Notes: generated by a model not told the origin, from the sequence alone. A stretch of DNA of 64,000 nucleotides from Isoetes taiwanensis (GCA_021234155.1 JAJEKV010000040.1:62001-126000); one strand, 5' to 3'. Counted from the first letter of the stretch, positions 22,443 through 32,180 are shown. Program-made: numbers and translations.

Positions 22443-24254
22443 GCTCACAACAACAAGTGTTCACTCACCATCACCATCACCATCACCATCAGCATCACCA
22501 TCACCATCACCATCACCATCACCATCACCATCACCATCACCATCATCATCATCATCATCTGACAACACAGGTGGTAAGTTGGCTCTGATCTGTTCTTCAT
22601 CCTTAGGATCTAGAAGGTGAAATACAGGATGTCCTTTGATAGCATAATTTCCTTTCATTAGTGGAATTCTAACACCATATACTTGTGTAGAGTAAACCTT
22701 TGCAGCTCCTTCTTGAGAACATAATTCATAACCTCTCTTTGAACTTGGAATTTTTTTGAAGTAAGTTCCTTCTAATATACTTTCACCTTTTAAGAACCAC
22801 GTTCCATTATCTTTGAAGTCTTTTTCCACTACATACTTCTCCCTTGTACATGCAAGCAAGCAAAGTCATCCCCTTGGGGTTGTTTTTTTTAGTCGCCCTT
22901 CTAAAGTAATCTCCACATCACGACCGGTCAAACAATATTAACACTGAATATAAGGGCCTTTGTGACTTTCTAACCTCAATTGCATCACAAGTAGATGAAG
23001 AAGTGGGTTCAATTTCACCAGTTCCCACTTATTCACATATGTCAGTATTCTAGCATCTATCCCAATGTTCATCTAAACAAAACTACAAAAGCATGAGAAT
23101 CTTGAACACAGTAATTGAGTTGTTGATCCAAAATTTGAATCTTGCGTACACTATGAATTTTTGAGTATCCTTCACCGTATGTGCTCCCCATTCCTTATGC
23201 CTATCGACTTCTCCTGCTTTAACTTCCCAAAAAAATCTTTTAATATCTTTCTTTTTTGTTTTTGGTTCCTCTTTAGAAGAAACTGCCGGAAAATAACTCC
23301 CCTCGGCAGCCTCCACAATATCATGTGCATTCTCTATCTTAGTATGGGATATAGGAGTTGGACCATTCGATCCATCTCTCTTTAATTCGCCTTGACCTTG
23401 CCATCATGTTCTCCCTTTCCGTGGTTTTGAACCAAAGTAATTCCACATCATATGAATTAGAGTCGATAAGAGTATCTAGCAATAAAATAAAATGGCCTTG
23501 CGGCTTTGAATTGTGATGCAGCACCATCGAGAAAAACCCGAAGGCCTCTCGTGGTTTCAGTCCTTGCTCTTCCATATAATTGAAGTGCATATTAAAAGCA
23601 ATCTTTGCCGCGAATAAGGTATCATGTTTGCGGTCATCGATATATAATAATGTGTTTCTTTTACTACTTCACCATTCTTAGCCACATGATAAGTAATGTG
23701 GACAAGAATGGTCACCGCACGCTTGTCCAAGTATTGAGATTGCACTGTGTTCTCTCTTTCAATGTGTAATTTTCGCAAAATCTACCTTGACACTATGACA
23801 TCGAAGGGAGATTATCGAGCATTTCACGGCTGTTTATCTTGCCATTTGTATTTGAAATTGTGGAGGGAAATTTTTCCAACTTTGTCTTTGAGTTTGCTTA
23901 TTAGCTTCTGGTGTGTGGTCTCTTTGTATTGGTGTTTCAAAACTTTCTTAGGCTCTCCACGTTTATCCACACCTCCATGTTCATAGTCGATGTACTCCCA
24001 TTTCACAACCTCCTCACTCTCTAATTCCTTGGGCAGATTTCAAACTTCTTTATCCCACACTCACTACAAGTACCGTCAAGACAATCCTTACTATAGAATT
24101 CATCAATCTCACCCTTACGGCAAACAATACATTTCCAAAGATCGCGATGTCGTAAAAATCTTGCACTCACAAGTACATGACTTTGAGTGCTTCTTCTGAA
24201 TTTAGTTAAACCATCCGTGACATTTGTAACTTGACATGATGTATGCAACAACAA
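22443..24254 (-). pseudogene. DDE-like transposase with DFAEN / SDGxxSQFK / GKGEHDG motifs
   Basis: On the minus strand, in order but in changing frames: a Cys-pair segment LWKCIVCRKGEIDEF...CSECG (24140-24035); KWEYIDYEHGG (24006-23970); VDFA-ENYT-type motif near 23780-23750; QSQYLDKRAVTILVHITYHV and KETHYYIS (23745-23640); HDTLFAAKIAF (23635-23595); GLKPREAFGFFSDGAASQFK-type motif (23565-23500, one base missing at the Asp); GKGEHDGKVKA (23420-23390); IKRFFWEVKAGEVDRHKEWG and HTVKDTQK (23240-23160). It ends with YSTQVYGVRIPLMKGNYAIK and a D/G-repeat tail at 22461-22560. I know this motif set from uncharacterised transposon-type proteins of land plants and algae. The conserved acidic residues suggest an RNase H-fold nuclease, so it is the best transposase candidate for this element. 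Confidence 0.65.
22455..22560 (-). repeat. CATCAC / ATC triplet repeat coding an acidic D/G tail
   Basis: A pure (CATCAC)n and (ATC)n tract. On the minus strand it gives DDDDDD followed by about 14 GD pairs at the C-terminus of the transposase-like protein (frame 22859-22461). It is likely length-variable by slippage. Confidence 0.8.
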
Positions 24255-24379
24255 GTGTTATACTCTGCTAGCTTCACTACAAACCACGGCTTCAAATTTT
24301 GAAAAGCTGAAGCTCCAACTTTGACATTTGGATGTTTTGCTTTGAAAGCTTTATAGAGTTGCATCTAAGAACAAAACAA

Positions 24380-24790
24380 TAGTTGATTATCAATCTCAAA
24401 CTCCAAACCCAAACATGAACCTCAAACTATAATAATGAAATTCCAAACCACAAAATAAAACAATATCCATTAGAAACCTTAAAATCACAATCTAACCTAA
24501 AACCACAATCCATCAAACCATAATCTAGACCCACAATATAATCCACAACCACAATCACAAGAAAAATTGAAACCAAAAAACCACATTCCAATCCAAAACC
24601 ACAATCTAATCAAAACCATAATCTAGAACCACAATGTAATCTACAACCACAACCAAGTTTTAAACCACAATGCAACGAATCACAATATGACTTGAACCAC
24701 GGTTTAATCTAACCACAATGTAATCCAAACCACAATCTATTCCAACCATAATGCAATCTATCTTGGATCTAAAACTATAATATACTATCT
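24380..24790 (-). repeat. AACCACAATC-rich tract
   Basis: More than fifteen variants of CCACAATCTAAxCC. It is the complement in kind of the GTGG-rich tract at 10600-10930. Probably an intron of the minus-strand gene. Confidence 0.65.
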
Positions 24791-24839
24791 ACAATACACA
24801 ATCTATAATCATTATAGAGGATCTCCGGAGAAAACGTAG

Positions 24840-26040
24840 GATCAAATCAAGCTTGAAAGAGTAGATAGATAATAGAGTAGTAACTAACTTGGCTTTGCTC
24901 TAAGTAATGTGTAGCATGCTCTTCTGATATTTCTTTCAAGTCTCCTAGATTTCACATCCTTTGTGTTTGGAGACCCTAGTATTAGAAATCCAAAAATCTG
25001 TACAAGAGCAATGTGAATCAGAAATGGAATCACATCTTCTTCCCTTCTATAGTACACCCATTTTCCTGAATTGCAATTTATCTCAAATTTGTCTCTCTTT
25101 GCAGTGAGTCAAATTTCTTGGATGAACATCAAGAACTTTTCCCATTTTTCGTAGCTGCTTTTACGTTTCATTGCCTATTGCCATTGCTAAACAAGATTTT
25201 TAGCGACCATACAATCTAGACTAGTTGATTGCTTCATGATATGGATTGAATCTCGATATTATCTATTATGGTTGTTTTTTTGCTTCCATTCTTCAAGAGA
25301 TCCCTAACTATCTCTTCCATAGCTTTATGTTCTAGTACATCAATCAATATTTCTCGTTTAATCACGGAGATTCATTGTTTTGTTTGCCTCAAGAATGAAT
25401 TGATTGTTTAACACTACTCTCCTTTTTGTTGCACCACTTTTATCCAACCCATCTTGACCTCCAATCTTTCACCAATGCCTCATTAGCTTCTTTTGTTTTT
25501 TCTCTGTCTTTGTTTCTTCAGGCGTTCTTGCTCTGTATCTCTTTTTTTTCTCTTCTTGATATTCTTTATAGTATTGTCCACAATACTAGGATCATGACCG
25601 ATTGATATATCATCTGCATTCTCAAGATTGACACTAGAAATAGTTGCATGTTCTAAACCACAATCTAAAACTTCCCCAGTTGAATTTCTTTCAACAATGA
25701 TCTCAAACTCACTCTAACAAATGGATCTTCATTCCGATGTTCTGGATTTCTTCATCGCCATATCTAAGAATACATCTTTCTCCTCCATTTTCAGAAATGT
25801 GCTTCCACATTTGTAGACTTACCAAAATAATCTTGAGCAAAAAGAATGAGGAACAAACTCCCCTACGTTTCCACCGCTTTGAGCATTTGAAAAATTCCCT
25901 CAACATTAATGAAGTGGTTGGTTATTATTAGAATTACTCATGGAGTTCTTGGAAAAGGCATCAACGTAATCAATGTTATACAAATTCTCAAACCACAAAT
26001 GCATTTCTTAAACCACAAATACAAGCTATACTTTTAAGCT
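24840..26040 (-). other. Upstream part of the minus-strand transposon gene, poorly resolved
   Basis: Minus-strand coding sense appears in pieces, for example WVYYRREEDVIPFLIHIALV near 25055-24995, and a 65-codon basic frame at 25906-25709 (KCSKRWKRRGVCSSFF) that may be an upstream exon. No domain was recognised. Low-complexity TCTTTTTT runs interrupt it. Confidence 0.3.
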
Positions 26041-26241
26041 ATTTGGGGGGACATGGGGACACCAAAACTGATCCACTATAGCGTGAATCCACCCGTGGCT
26101 TTTTGAACAGGAGAGTCATCACGTAGCGGGCTAACCCTCATCGACGACGGAAGAGCCCGGGAAGAAGAACCACCCCTCTTCGGGACCGGGCCGAGGCCTT
26201 AAAGTCGAGCTACCCCCGCCGCTACCTCCACCGTTTGAAGA

Positions 26242-26792
26242 ATGGCAAGAAGCAAAGAAGCTCGGCGAGGAGAAAGCAACCGCAAAGAAGACAAACAAGA
26301 CGGCCAGGGACTCTTACACTTTAGGGCCCGAGAGGAGATACAAGAAGAAGGCTAGCGAACTACACGATATACAAGAAGATGCCGCCGAAAGTAATAATTT
26401 GCATACTACGAAGCACGCATGGTAAGGTATGTGAAGGGGCGGCCAACGAGGAGGCATTTCAGCCGATACCTCCAGGGCTGCGAAACCCCAAGAAGCCTAT
26501 GAAGAGATCTCAAGACTCACCTTTTGCAAGGGCCCTGAGAGAAATCCGCCACTTCCAAAGAAGCTACGGATTTCGATCCCGAGAGCAAACATTCGGAGGT
26601 TCGCCCGAGAAATCTTGTGGGAGTTCGACCCGACAAGCGGTAACTAACGACATGTTACTCGCTTTACAAAAGCGAGAGATGGAGGTGGTGCAACACTTCG
26701 AGGACTCAGCGGCGTGCGCGCTCCATGCAAAAAGGGTCACCCTGCAACCAAAGGATATGAGACTGGCTAAATCCATCAAGAGGAGAGACTAA
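26242..26792 (+). pseudogene. Histone H3-like reading frame inside the chromovirus
   Basis: The open frame 26379-26792 contains ARALREIRHFQRS (26525-26562), which matches the H3 alpha-N helix (VALREIRxYQKS), and LALQKREMEVVQHFEDSAAC plus ALHAKRVTLQPKDMRLAKSI (26660-26780), which match H3 alpha-2 and alpha-3 (ALQEA...FED..LCAIHAKRVT..PKD..LA..I). Between them, in another frame, lies IRRFAREILWEFDP (26591-26632), matching alpha-1 (FQRLVREI..DF). Two frame changes therefore surround alpha-1 and cancel out. An upstream ATG at 26242 gives MARSKEARRG, recalling the H3 start MARTKQTARK, in yet another frame. The frame ends at the expected H3 C-terminus. It lies between the nested transposon and the leader hairpins, upstream of gag. 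It diverges strongly from canonical H3, so a role in chromatin is unproven. Confidence 0.75.
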
Positions 26793-26939
26793 TAGAACGG
26801 AACTTACTTTTTTTTTGTAACTAACAGGTTTATATGTGATATATGAAAATTTTGAATAATAAAGATATATAGTCGTTTAAAAATGTGCATTCAGTAGGTA
26901 CAGTATTAGTTTTGGAGCAATTGAAGCAATTTGACCAAC

Positions 26940-27217
26940 GACTCCAAGAGTGCGCCAGAGCATAGTTAGGACCCAACCTAACCCCCTCCTCGTGCACTCT
27001 TAGAGTCATCCAGCCAACTGGGGCCTTGATTAGCCCTACTTGCTCCAAATGTGGTAAATAAACAAAGAAACTCGCATTTAAGAAGGAAACTAATAGGAAT
27101 TTATCCCTTCCAGAAGATTCTTGGCATCCATTAGACAGAGATAGGCTAACGACTCCAAGAGTGCGCCAGAGCATACTTAGGTTCCAACCTAACACCCCCC
27201 TCGCGCACTCTTAGAGA
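26940..27217 (+). repeat. Two more leader hairpin repeats
   Basis: Units at 26940-27007 and 27151-27217, 211 bases apart, share GACTCCAAGAGTGCGCCAGA, TAGG..CCAACCTAAC and GCACTCTTAGAG with the three units at 8054-8542. Their presence on both sides shows that 9210-26094 was inserted into one leader. Confidence 0.8.
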
Positions 27218-27400
27218 CGCCCAACCTTCCCAAGTTCATAACTTGAGCTAGACATACCCAAATCCGCCAAAATTTGTTGCATTAGAACCCTAAGACTGTA
27301 GACAAGCCACTTCTAGCTTCAAATTAACCTAGAAACATTACCCTTCATCCCAAATATCAAGAGTTTTAGAAACCCTAAAAATTTTAGGGTACAAATTCCC

Positions 27401-27408
27401 TATATATA
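27401..27408 (+). promoter_or_regulatory. Possible internal TATA box
   Basis: TATATATA lies 112 bases upstream of the ATG of ORF-X, after a palindromic CCCTAAAAATTTTAGGG. It could drive a subgenomic transcript, but this rests on sequence alone. Confidence 0.3.
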
Positions 27409-27519
27409 CCCTCATAACCCCTAAACCTCAACCACAGAATTGCTCCTGCGATCGAGGCGATCTCCCAGCTTCCTCAGGCGCTCCCAGTTCCGTTTGATAT
27501 CGGCAGCAAGTTGCTCGTC

Positions 27520-27956
27520 ATGGCTACAGAATCCTTCATCAGTTGGTATAGTGCCTCCCCCCACATTGCTGAAGTAGATGTCAATATAGTATTCCAAGCC
27601 TTTCAAAAAGAATTTGACCTCTCGGCAACCCTGAACTCCAATCCCTTCTACCAGCAAGTCCTGCATGAATTCCAAGAGAAAGTAGTCCCTAGCTTACAAG
27701 AGATACCGCCATGCATAGGGTACTTTGTACCAACTTGACCGCATTACAAAACCCTTAGTCATGTACCCAACATTGCCAAAGTATTGAAAGCAGAACCAAC
27801 CGAAACACCGACCTACATGATCCTAACCAGCAATAGAAAAGTTTTCTTCTCCTACAACACGACCTTAGCGCTATATCTAGTCTATAGGGGCGAAACCATA
27901 ATAAGGCGAACCATCAATTCAGCCACGGAGGTCACACCCTTGGGCCAGCGGATTTA
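27520..27956 (+). pseudogene. ORF-X, unrecognised chromovirus leader frame
   Basis: Starts ATGGCTACAGAA with MATESFISWYSASPHIAEVD and runs to a stop at 27738. After a small frame change it continues from about 27741 as PHYKTLSHVPNIAKVLKAEP, YMILTSNRKVFFSYNTTLAL and YLVYRGETIIRRTINSATEV to 27956. The composition is protein-like (mixed hydrophobic and charged, no low complexity), so it was probably coding until recently. I do not recognise the family. It lies upstream of the recognisable gag and may be an additional ORF or an N-terminal extension of gag. More decayed coding sense follows at 28118-28645. Confidence 0.4.
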
Positions 27957-28117
27957 ACGAAGCGACTCTTTGCTTGAGTATGAAAGAGACCATAAGCATC
28001 CGAGAAGAAAGTGAAGACTCGAGCAAAAAGCGAGGATGACATGGAAGGTGGACCCGGAGGAGGAGCAGTGAAAGCGGAACAAGACATCACCCGCGAGGCG
28101 GCGGGACCACCAGAGGA

Positions 28118-28647
28118 TTGCACAACCAATCGGTGGGAATAACAAGTCTAGCACCAATCATAGTGAAGGCCAAGAATACTTCGCATGGCGACATCAAAAC
28201 CTCCCCGAATCAGGGGACGGAGGCTACCGGCGTCGACAGAACTCCTTCACCTTCTCTGGCAACAGGATTTAGAAGACTTCATCGACCAAGAAATGAAGAT
28301 TTTCCAAAGTGCAAATCTGAGAAGCGACTACTTACACAGGACACACCATGCCGGACATTGAAGCCTACGGCACTATCAGAGGTATGATGACGAAAGAACT
28401 CCCTACCGAGGAGGAGTTTGTAGCACTTCAAAGCCGTGAGATGGGAATAAGGGGGAAGACAACAAGAGTACTTCAAGGGGAGTCTTCTTCCTGCAAGAAC
28501 GGTATCAAAATTCCAAGGGAGAGCCACAAACCTGACAAGTGTACGAACGCTCTTCCAGGATTATAAGGAATTGGTTCAGGTTCCCGTCGATCAGTATGCA
28601 TCAAGGCACAGGAGTACCTCAGGAGCACGTGGGAGTACCGGGAGCAG
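28118..28647 (+). pseudogene. Decayed coding stretch before the nested transposon
   Basis: Frames such as 28118-28387 (Pro/Ser/Thr-rich) and 28348-28566 (MTKELPTEEEFVALQSREMG) show coding-like composition and continue ORF-X in sense. There is no family match. It is interrupted at 28650 by the transposon; possible continuation at 30361-31303. Confidence 0.3.
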
Positions 28648-28649
28648 CA

Positions 28650-30360
28650 GGGTGTAAATATGGTAATGCTACCCAAAAAGCACTATCAGGACAAGTGCTT
28701 TAAGTGCTTTAGGTGCTTTACCCTTGAGTGCTTTTTCATTCAAGCGACCTCGGGGTTGTTACTCCAGAAATAGGATGGATCATTCCGTGGAGGTAAGGAT
28801 CGATGAGATGGATGATCCCGCGGTGGGAGATCTCAGAAATGGTAAGGATGTGACGAGGATCTTCAAGGCGGGGAACTCCATTGGCGGGGAACTCCATTGG
28901 CGGGACAAGATTGATGGAGTTTCTCTTTTTCAATGCGATATAAGAACACAAATTAGAGTTCAAATCGGCATAGAAATCATAGGTGAATTAACAATGTTTT
29001 ATTGCAATTTGATTTAGATTGATAATTCAATCTACATTTGCATTGGAGATTGAATTGTGGGCAGCTCTCTTGAAAGCATCCATTTGCTTAGGAAGAAGCT
29101 TTTAGGATTCAAATCAAGTGAGAAGAGACAATCTGATTACTCTTTGTTTTTCTTAAGAGTATTTTTGTTCCATTCTTTCAATGTATTATGCATCTCTAAT
29201 GTTGTATCCTAGATCTCGTTATTTGTTTTTCCCCAAATGGGAAAATTGGCGAAAGCACTCAGACATTGATATCTTGAGTTCTACCAATCTATTTGGAGCG
29301 ATTTCATTTTGATCTAGAAGTATACTTCGGTCTCTTTCTTTTGCAATCAAAATCACACAAATCCGATCTCTGAGGAGTGAGAAATAGCCTCTCAAACTTG
29401 GCTGATTTTTCTGTTACAGTGGGTGCAGAAATTGATGTCACAAGAATATACAAAATTCAGACTTTAATATCTTGAGTGGTGCTGATCGGTTTTGAGTGAT
29501 CTCACATGCATTTAAAACTAGACACTTAGCACTTTCTCTTGCAATTCAAATCACTCAAATCTGAGCTATGAGGAGTGAGAAACAGTCTCTCAAATTTCTA
29601 ATTTTTTATTCTGGTTCTGATTTTTTTGTCACAGAAATATACCAAAACTCAGAATTTGATATCTTGAGTTTTAATGAATAATTTTGATGATTTTACCTGC
29701 ATCTAAAAGTAGACACTATGGCCTTTCTCTTGCAGTTTAAATCAATTAAATCTGAGCTTGGATCTTGGGAGAAATGACCTCTCAAAGTTGGTCAATTTTC
29801 ACTAATAGTGGGTTAACATTGTCTTTTATATGATCATTGTTGTTCTATATTGTTGTGAGTAGTCTTGCGTGCATTCACATTAAGTCATTTACATTATTGA
29901 TCAAGCTTTGTTAATCGAGTTTTGAGATCCTTTTGTATCAAAGCAATCTTAATACATCCTTGCAATTCCGTCTACGTATTAAAACAATCTTAATACTCAA
30001 TTCCATTACTTCTTAGTTTTATCCTTGCAATTCCATTACTTCTTTTTTGAACGGACAACCTTGGTCTTCTTTGTTTGTTATTTTCTCTCTAACTTTCTCC
30101 ATACTCTATTGAAACCAATCCAACATCGAAGCGCCATGTAATGTATCAAACAAAAAAAATTTGACATTACGGCATCAAAATGCAAAGATTGGAGAGTATC
30201 GGAGGTGATAATTATTAATCTAACTTAGCCGAGAACAAAAAGTACAGGCAGGAAGCATTCACGGCATGACTTTTGGTGCGTCTTGTGCCAAGTGCTTTAA
30301 GTGCTTTTTAAGTGCTAAGTGCTTCGGCGTTTTTTGGGTAGCATTACCATATTTACACCC
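28650..30360. mobile_element. Non-autonomous DNA transposon, TIR family GGGTGTAAA
   Basis: Perfect terminal inverted repeats of 30 bases begin GGGTGTAAATATGGTAATGC, followed by GCACTTA-type subterminal repeats on both sides. The 1.71-kb interior has no transposase. It shares its left 250 bases in order with the element at 1-1222, including GGTTGTTACTCCAGAAATAG. The flanks are GAGCAGCA and GGCACTCA, with no clean duplication. Three diverged tandem units of about 200 bases (29230-29810; marker ATATCTTGAGT...CTCTCAAA) fill the middle. Confidence 0.88.
29230..29810. repeat. Three diverged tandem units of about 200 bp
   Basis: Each unit has GATATCTTGAGT, a GATTTxACCTGCAT or GATCTCACATGCAT segment, CTTTCTCTTGCA, AATCTGAGCT and GAGAAAxxxxCTCTCAAA in the same order. 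They lie inside the non-autonomous transposon. Confidence 0.7.
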
Positions 30361-31303
30361 GGCACTCAAATATTATCTCCGCTCTAACGGACGGTAGAAT
30401 AATAATATTTCCTGGCGCTTCAGCCCACGAGAGAGGAAGGCCGGCGACATGCTAGTGGCACTTTCGGGATTTGGCATGCACGCACCACGCCCTATCGAAA
30501 AAAAGTCGACCATGTTATTTTGGTGAAGCGGAAAACAGCCTTGGGCATTTTCGACTTTGCGGTACCCCCACCCGGCAAGGTAGGTTAGGTGACAGACTCA
30601 TACCTCCATAGGCGGGTGGAAGAGCTAGCATCCGCCATCAGGGGGATCGCAAAGGGATATACTCGGGGAACTTGGGAAGTGCAAGTGGGTACGACCCAAG
30701 TAAAGAAGTTCCTTGAGGAACACCGGACTATCGATAAATCAATGTAATGGAAACCATGTCTATTGTAGTAAGTAAATATATATAGGATATATATTAATAA
30801 AAATATAAGTTCCTTTTTGAATTGCATTTCAAAATGTCTTTTTGGTATCGTTGTCTTAACAATCATATCATTCAAACACCTAATGCAACCAACAAAAGGA
30901 ACTCATGATAAATGCCGCTAATGTAATAGGTGCGATTAGAGAAATGTGCGGGAATGTCAACCTTGAATTCCAAGCCCAAGGCGATCATACACCAATCGCA
31001 TTAATTCCAGCCCCGGGGAGCTATTCGAGTATTATCTTGTAGGCCTTTGAGGGAAGAAATTTCCCGCAGGATGAGGTCAGGATCCCAGAAGACATAAAAA
31101 GCCATGGCAAGTCGTGCGTGGGAAGAAACAGCAGGACGAATGTGCAAGCCCCAGAGGGCCCGCTTCTCGAGATAAAGGAAAAGAGAAAAGAGGAGCCGCG
31201 AGATCTTCTAGCTCCAGTTCTTCAAACCGGGGCTCGATTCAAGCTCCGAGAACCGAGGAAGAAACAAGAAGAACGTTCCCCAAAGGGAAGAAAGAGTAGG
31301 TGA
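30361..31303 (+). pseudogene. Decayed chromovirus coding stretch before gag
   Basis: Coding sense in several frames, for example VEELASAIRGIAKGYTRGTW (about 30608-30667) and FEGRNFPQDEVRIPEDIKSH (about 31046-31107), then a very charged Lys/Glu/Arg region to 31303. Unrecognised. It probably belongs with ORF-X, since it resumes right after the nested transposon. Confidence 0.3.
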
Positions 31304-31559
31304 TAAAGCAGCCAGCCAATCCGACTACTAGAAGAAGGTCGACTTCGGCCTTAAGTAATGTTTGGAAGGCACAAAGTTGGAACAGTTTTCGCCAAAAAGT
31401 CGTGGATGGAAGTCGGGCACATGGCTAGGACGAGATGAGTGAGTACCGGAAATGCTTACGGCATGAAAGATAAAGATAAGGGCGGGGTAGCCACTAGCTA
31501 ACTTGAAAGGGCAGCCCGATTTGGTGGAGGGCTATGCTAAAGCCCATGGAATGAAAGTA

Positions 31560-31795
31560 GACAAGGTGCGCGGTGTTCACAAAGTTTGCAAGGGCCTTCA
31601 AAAGCACTATGTTCCAAGAGAACACAAGTGCCACCGGATGCAAGCGTTCCATAGGTTTACTTGAGGGAACAAACTGCATGCAAATATACGGAAGAGTTCA
31701 TGAAGTTAAGGTTTGTATATGTGCCAAAACTCGAGAGAAGAGCGGTGGAAGGCTATGTGGAGGGCCTGAATGAGGACCTCTGGGAAGATAGTTAG
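31560..31795 (+). pseudogene. Chromovirus gag capsid region
   Basis: After frame shifts the sequence reads FARAFKKHYVPREHKCHRMQ and then YTEEFMKLRFVYVPKLERRA followed by VEGYVEGLNEDLW. This is the pattern of the Retrotrans_gag domain (F...Y.P......K..EF..L.QG...V.EY...F..L.R......E...V..FV.GL...L). Gag builds the particle. At least one frame change lies at about 31660. Confidence 0.7.
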
Positions 31796-32029
31796 AGCCA
31801 CGAACCCACGCCGATGATCGGGAAACAAAGCAAAGGCCCCGAGCCTACAAGGGGCAGGACCAGATAAAAGTGAACCCAAGCAAAGTGGTATGACAAGGGA
31901 AAAGCATATGGAGGCCGAGCCCAAGCATAAATCCGTCGCTGCAAAGACACACCATACACCGAAATCAATGGAAACAGCCGGAGAAAAAGGAGTCGACTTC
32001 AAAGATAAAGGACAAGGGGAGGCTCAAAT

Positions 32030-32180
32030 TATTCAAAAGGCGATCAGCGGTTCCTCAACTCCATCCCGAAAAGAAAAGCGGCGGGAATGTATAGAAAAAG
32101 CAGGTTGTGCTTCCGGTGTTTCCAGTAGGGGCATAGAACACCAACCAATACATTAAGTGATCAATGCAAACACTAGCGGA
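32030..32180 (+). pseudogene. Chromovirus nucleocapsid zinc knuckle
   Basis: In one frame it reads MYRKSRLCFRCFQ, a stop, then GHRTPTN...C, that is a CX2C...GH...C knuckle with a TAG at the residue before GH. The upstream frame 31890-32156 is Lys/Glu-rich, as gag linkers are. It is the usual link between gag and protease. Confidence 0.6.

Larger units (their letters stand above)
9210..26094. mobile_element. 16.9-kb DNA transposon with HAD-Ulp1 gene region and DDE-like gene
   Basis: The left end reads GGGTGGATTCATGGTATGG and the right end, reversed, GGGTGGATTCACGCTATAGT. The inverted match continues through TCA-TTTTG for about 32 bases with roughly 7 mismatches. The element sits inside the chromovirus leader: hairpin repeats with the same 212-base spacing lie on both sides. 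Candidate flanking duplication: GTGGCAATT (9189-9197) and GTGGCTTTT (26095-26103), 7 of 9 alike, which would shift the left end about 12 bases outward. Two convergent gene regions start from opposite ends and meet at a minisatellite near 20455-21475. A copia element (13984-19671) is nested inside; without it the transposon is about 11.2 kb. The superfamily is not certain; a 9-base duplication would suit Mutator-like elements. Confidence 0.75.

Noticed and set aside
27421-27675. Minus-strand 84-codon frame overlapping ORF-X
   Set aside because: Shadow of ORF-X on the opposite strand; the plus frame has an ATG after a TATA box and suits the element's direction.
28648-30361. hAT classification of the 1.7-kb transposon because CAGGG occurs at its left edge
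   Set aside because: The right edge lacks the matching CCCTG and no 8-bp duplication is present; superfamily left open.
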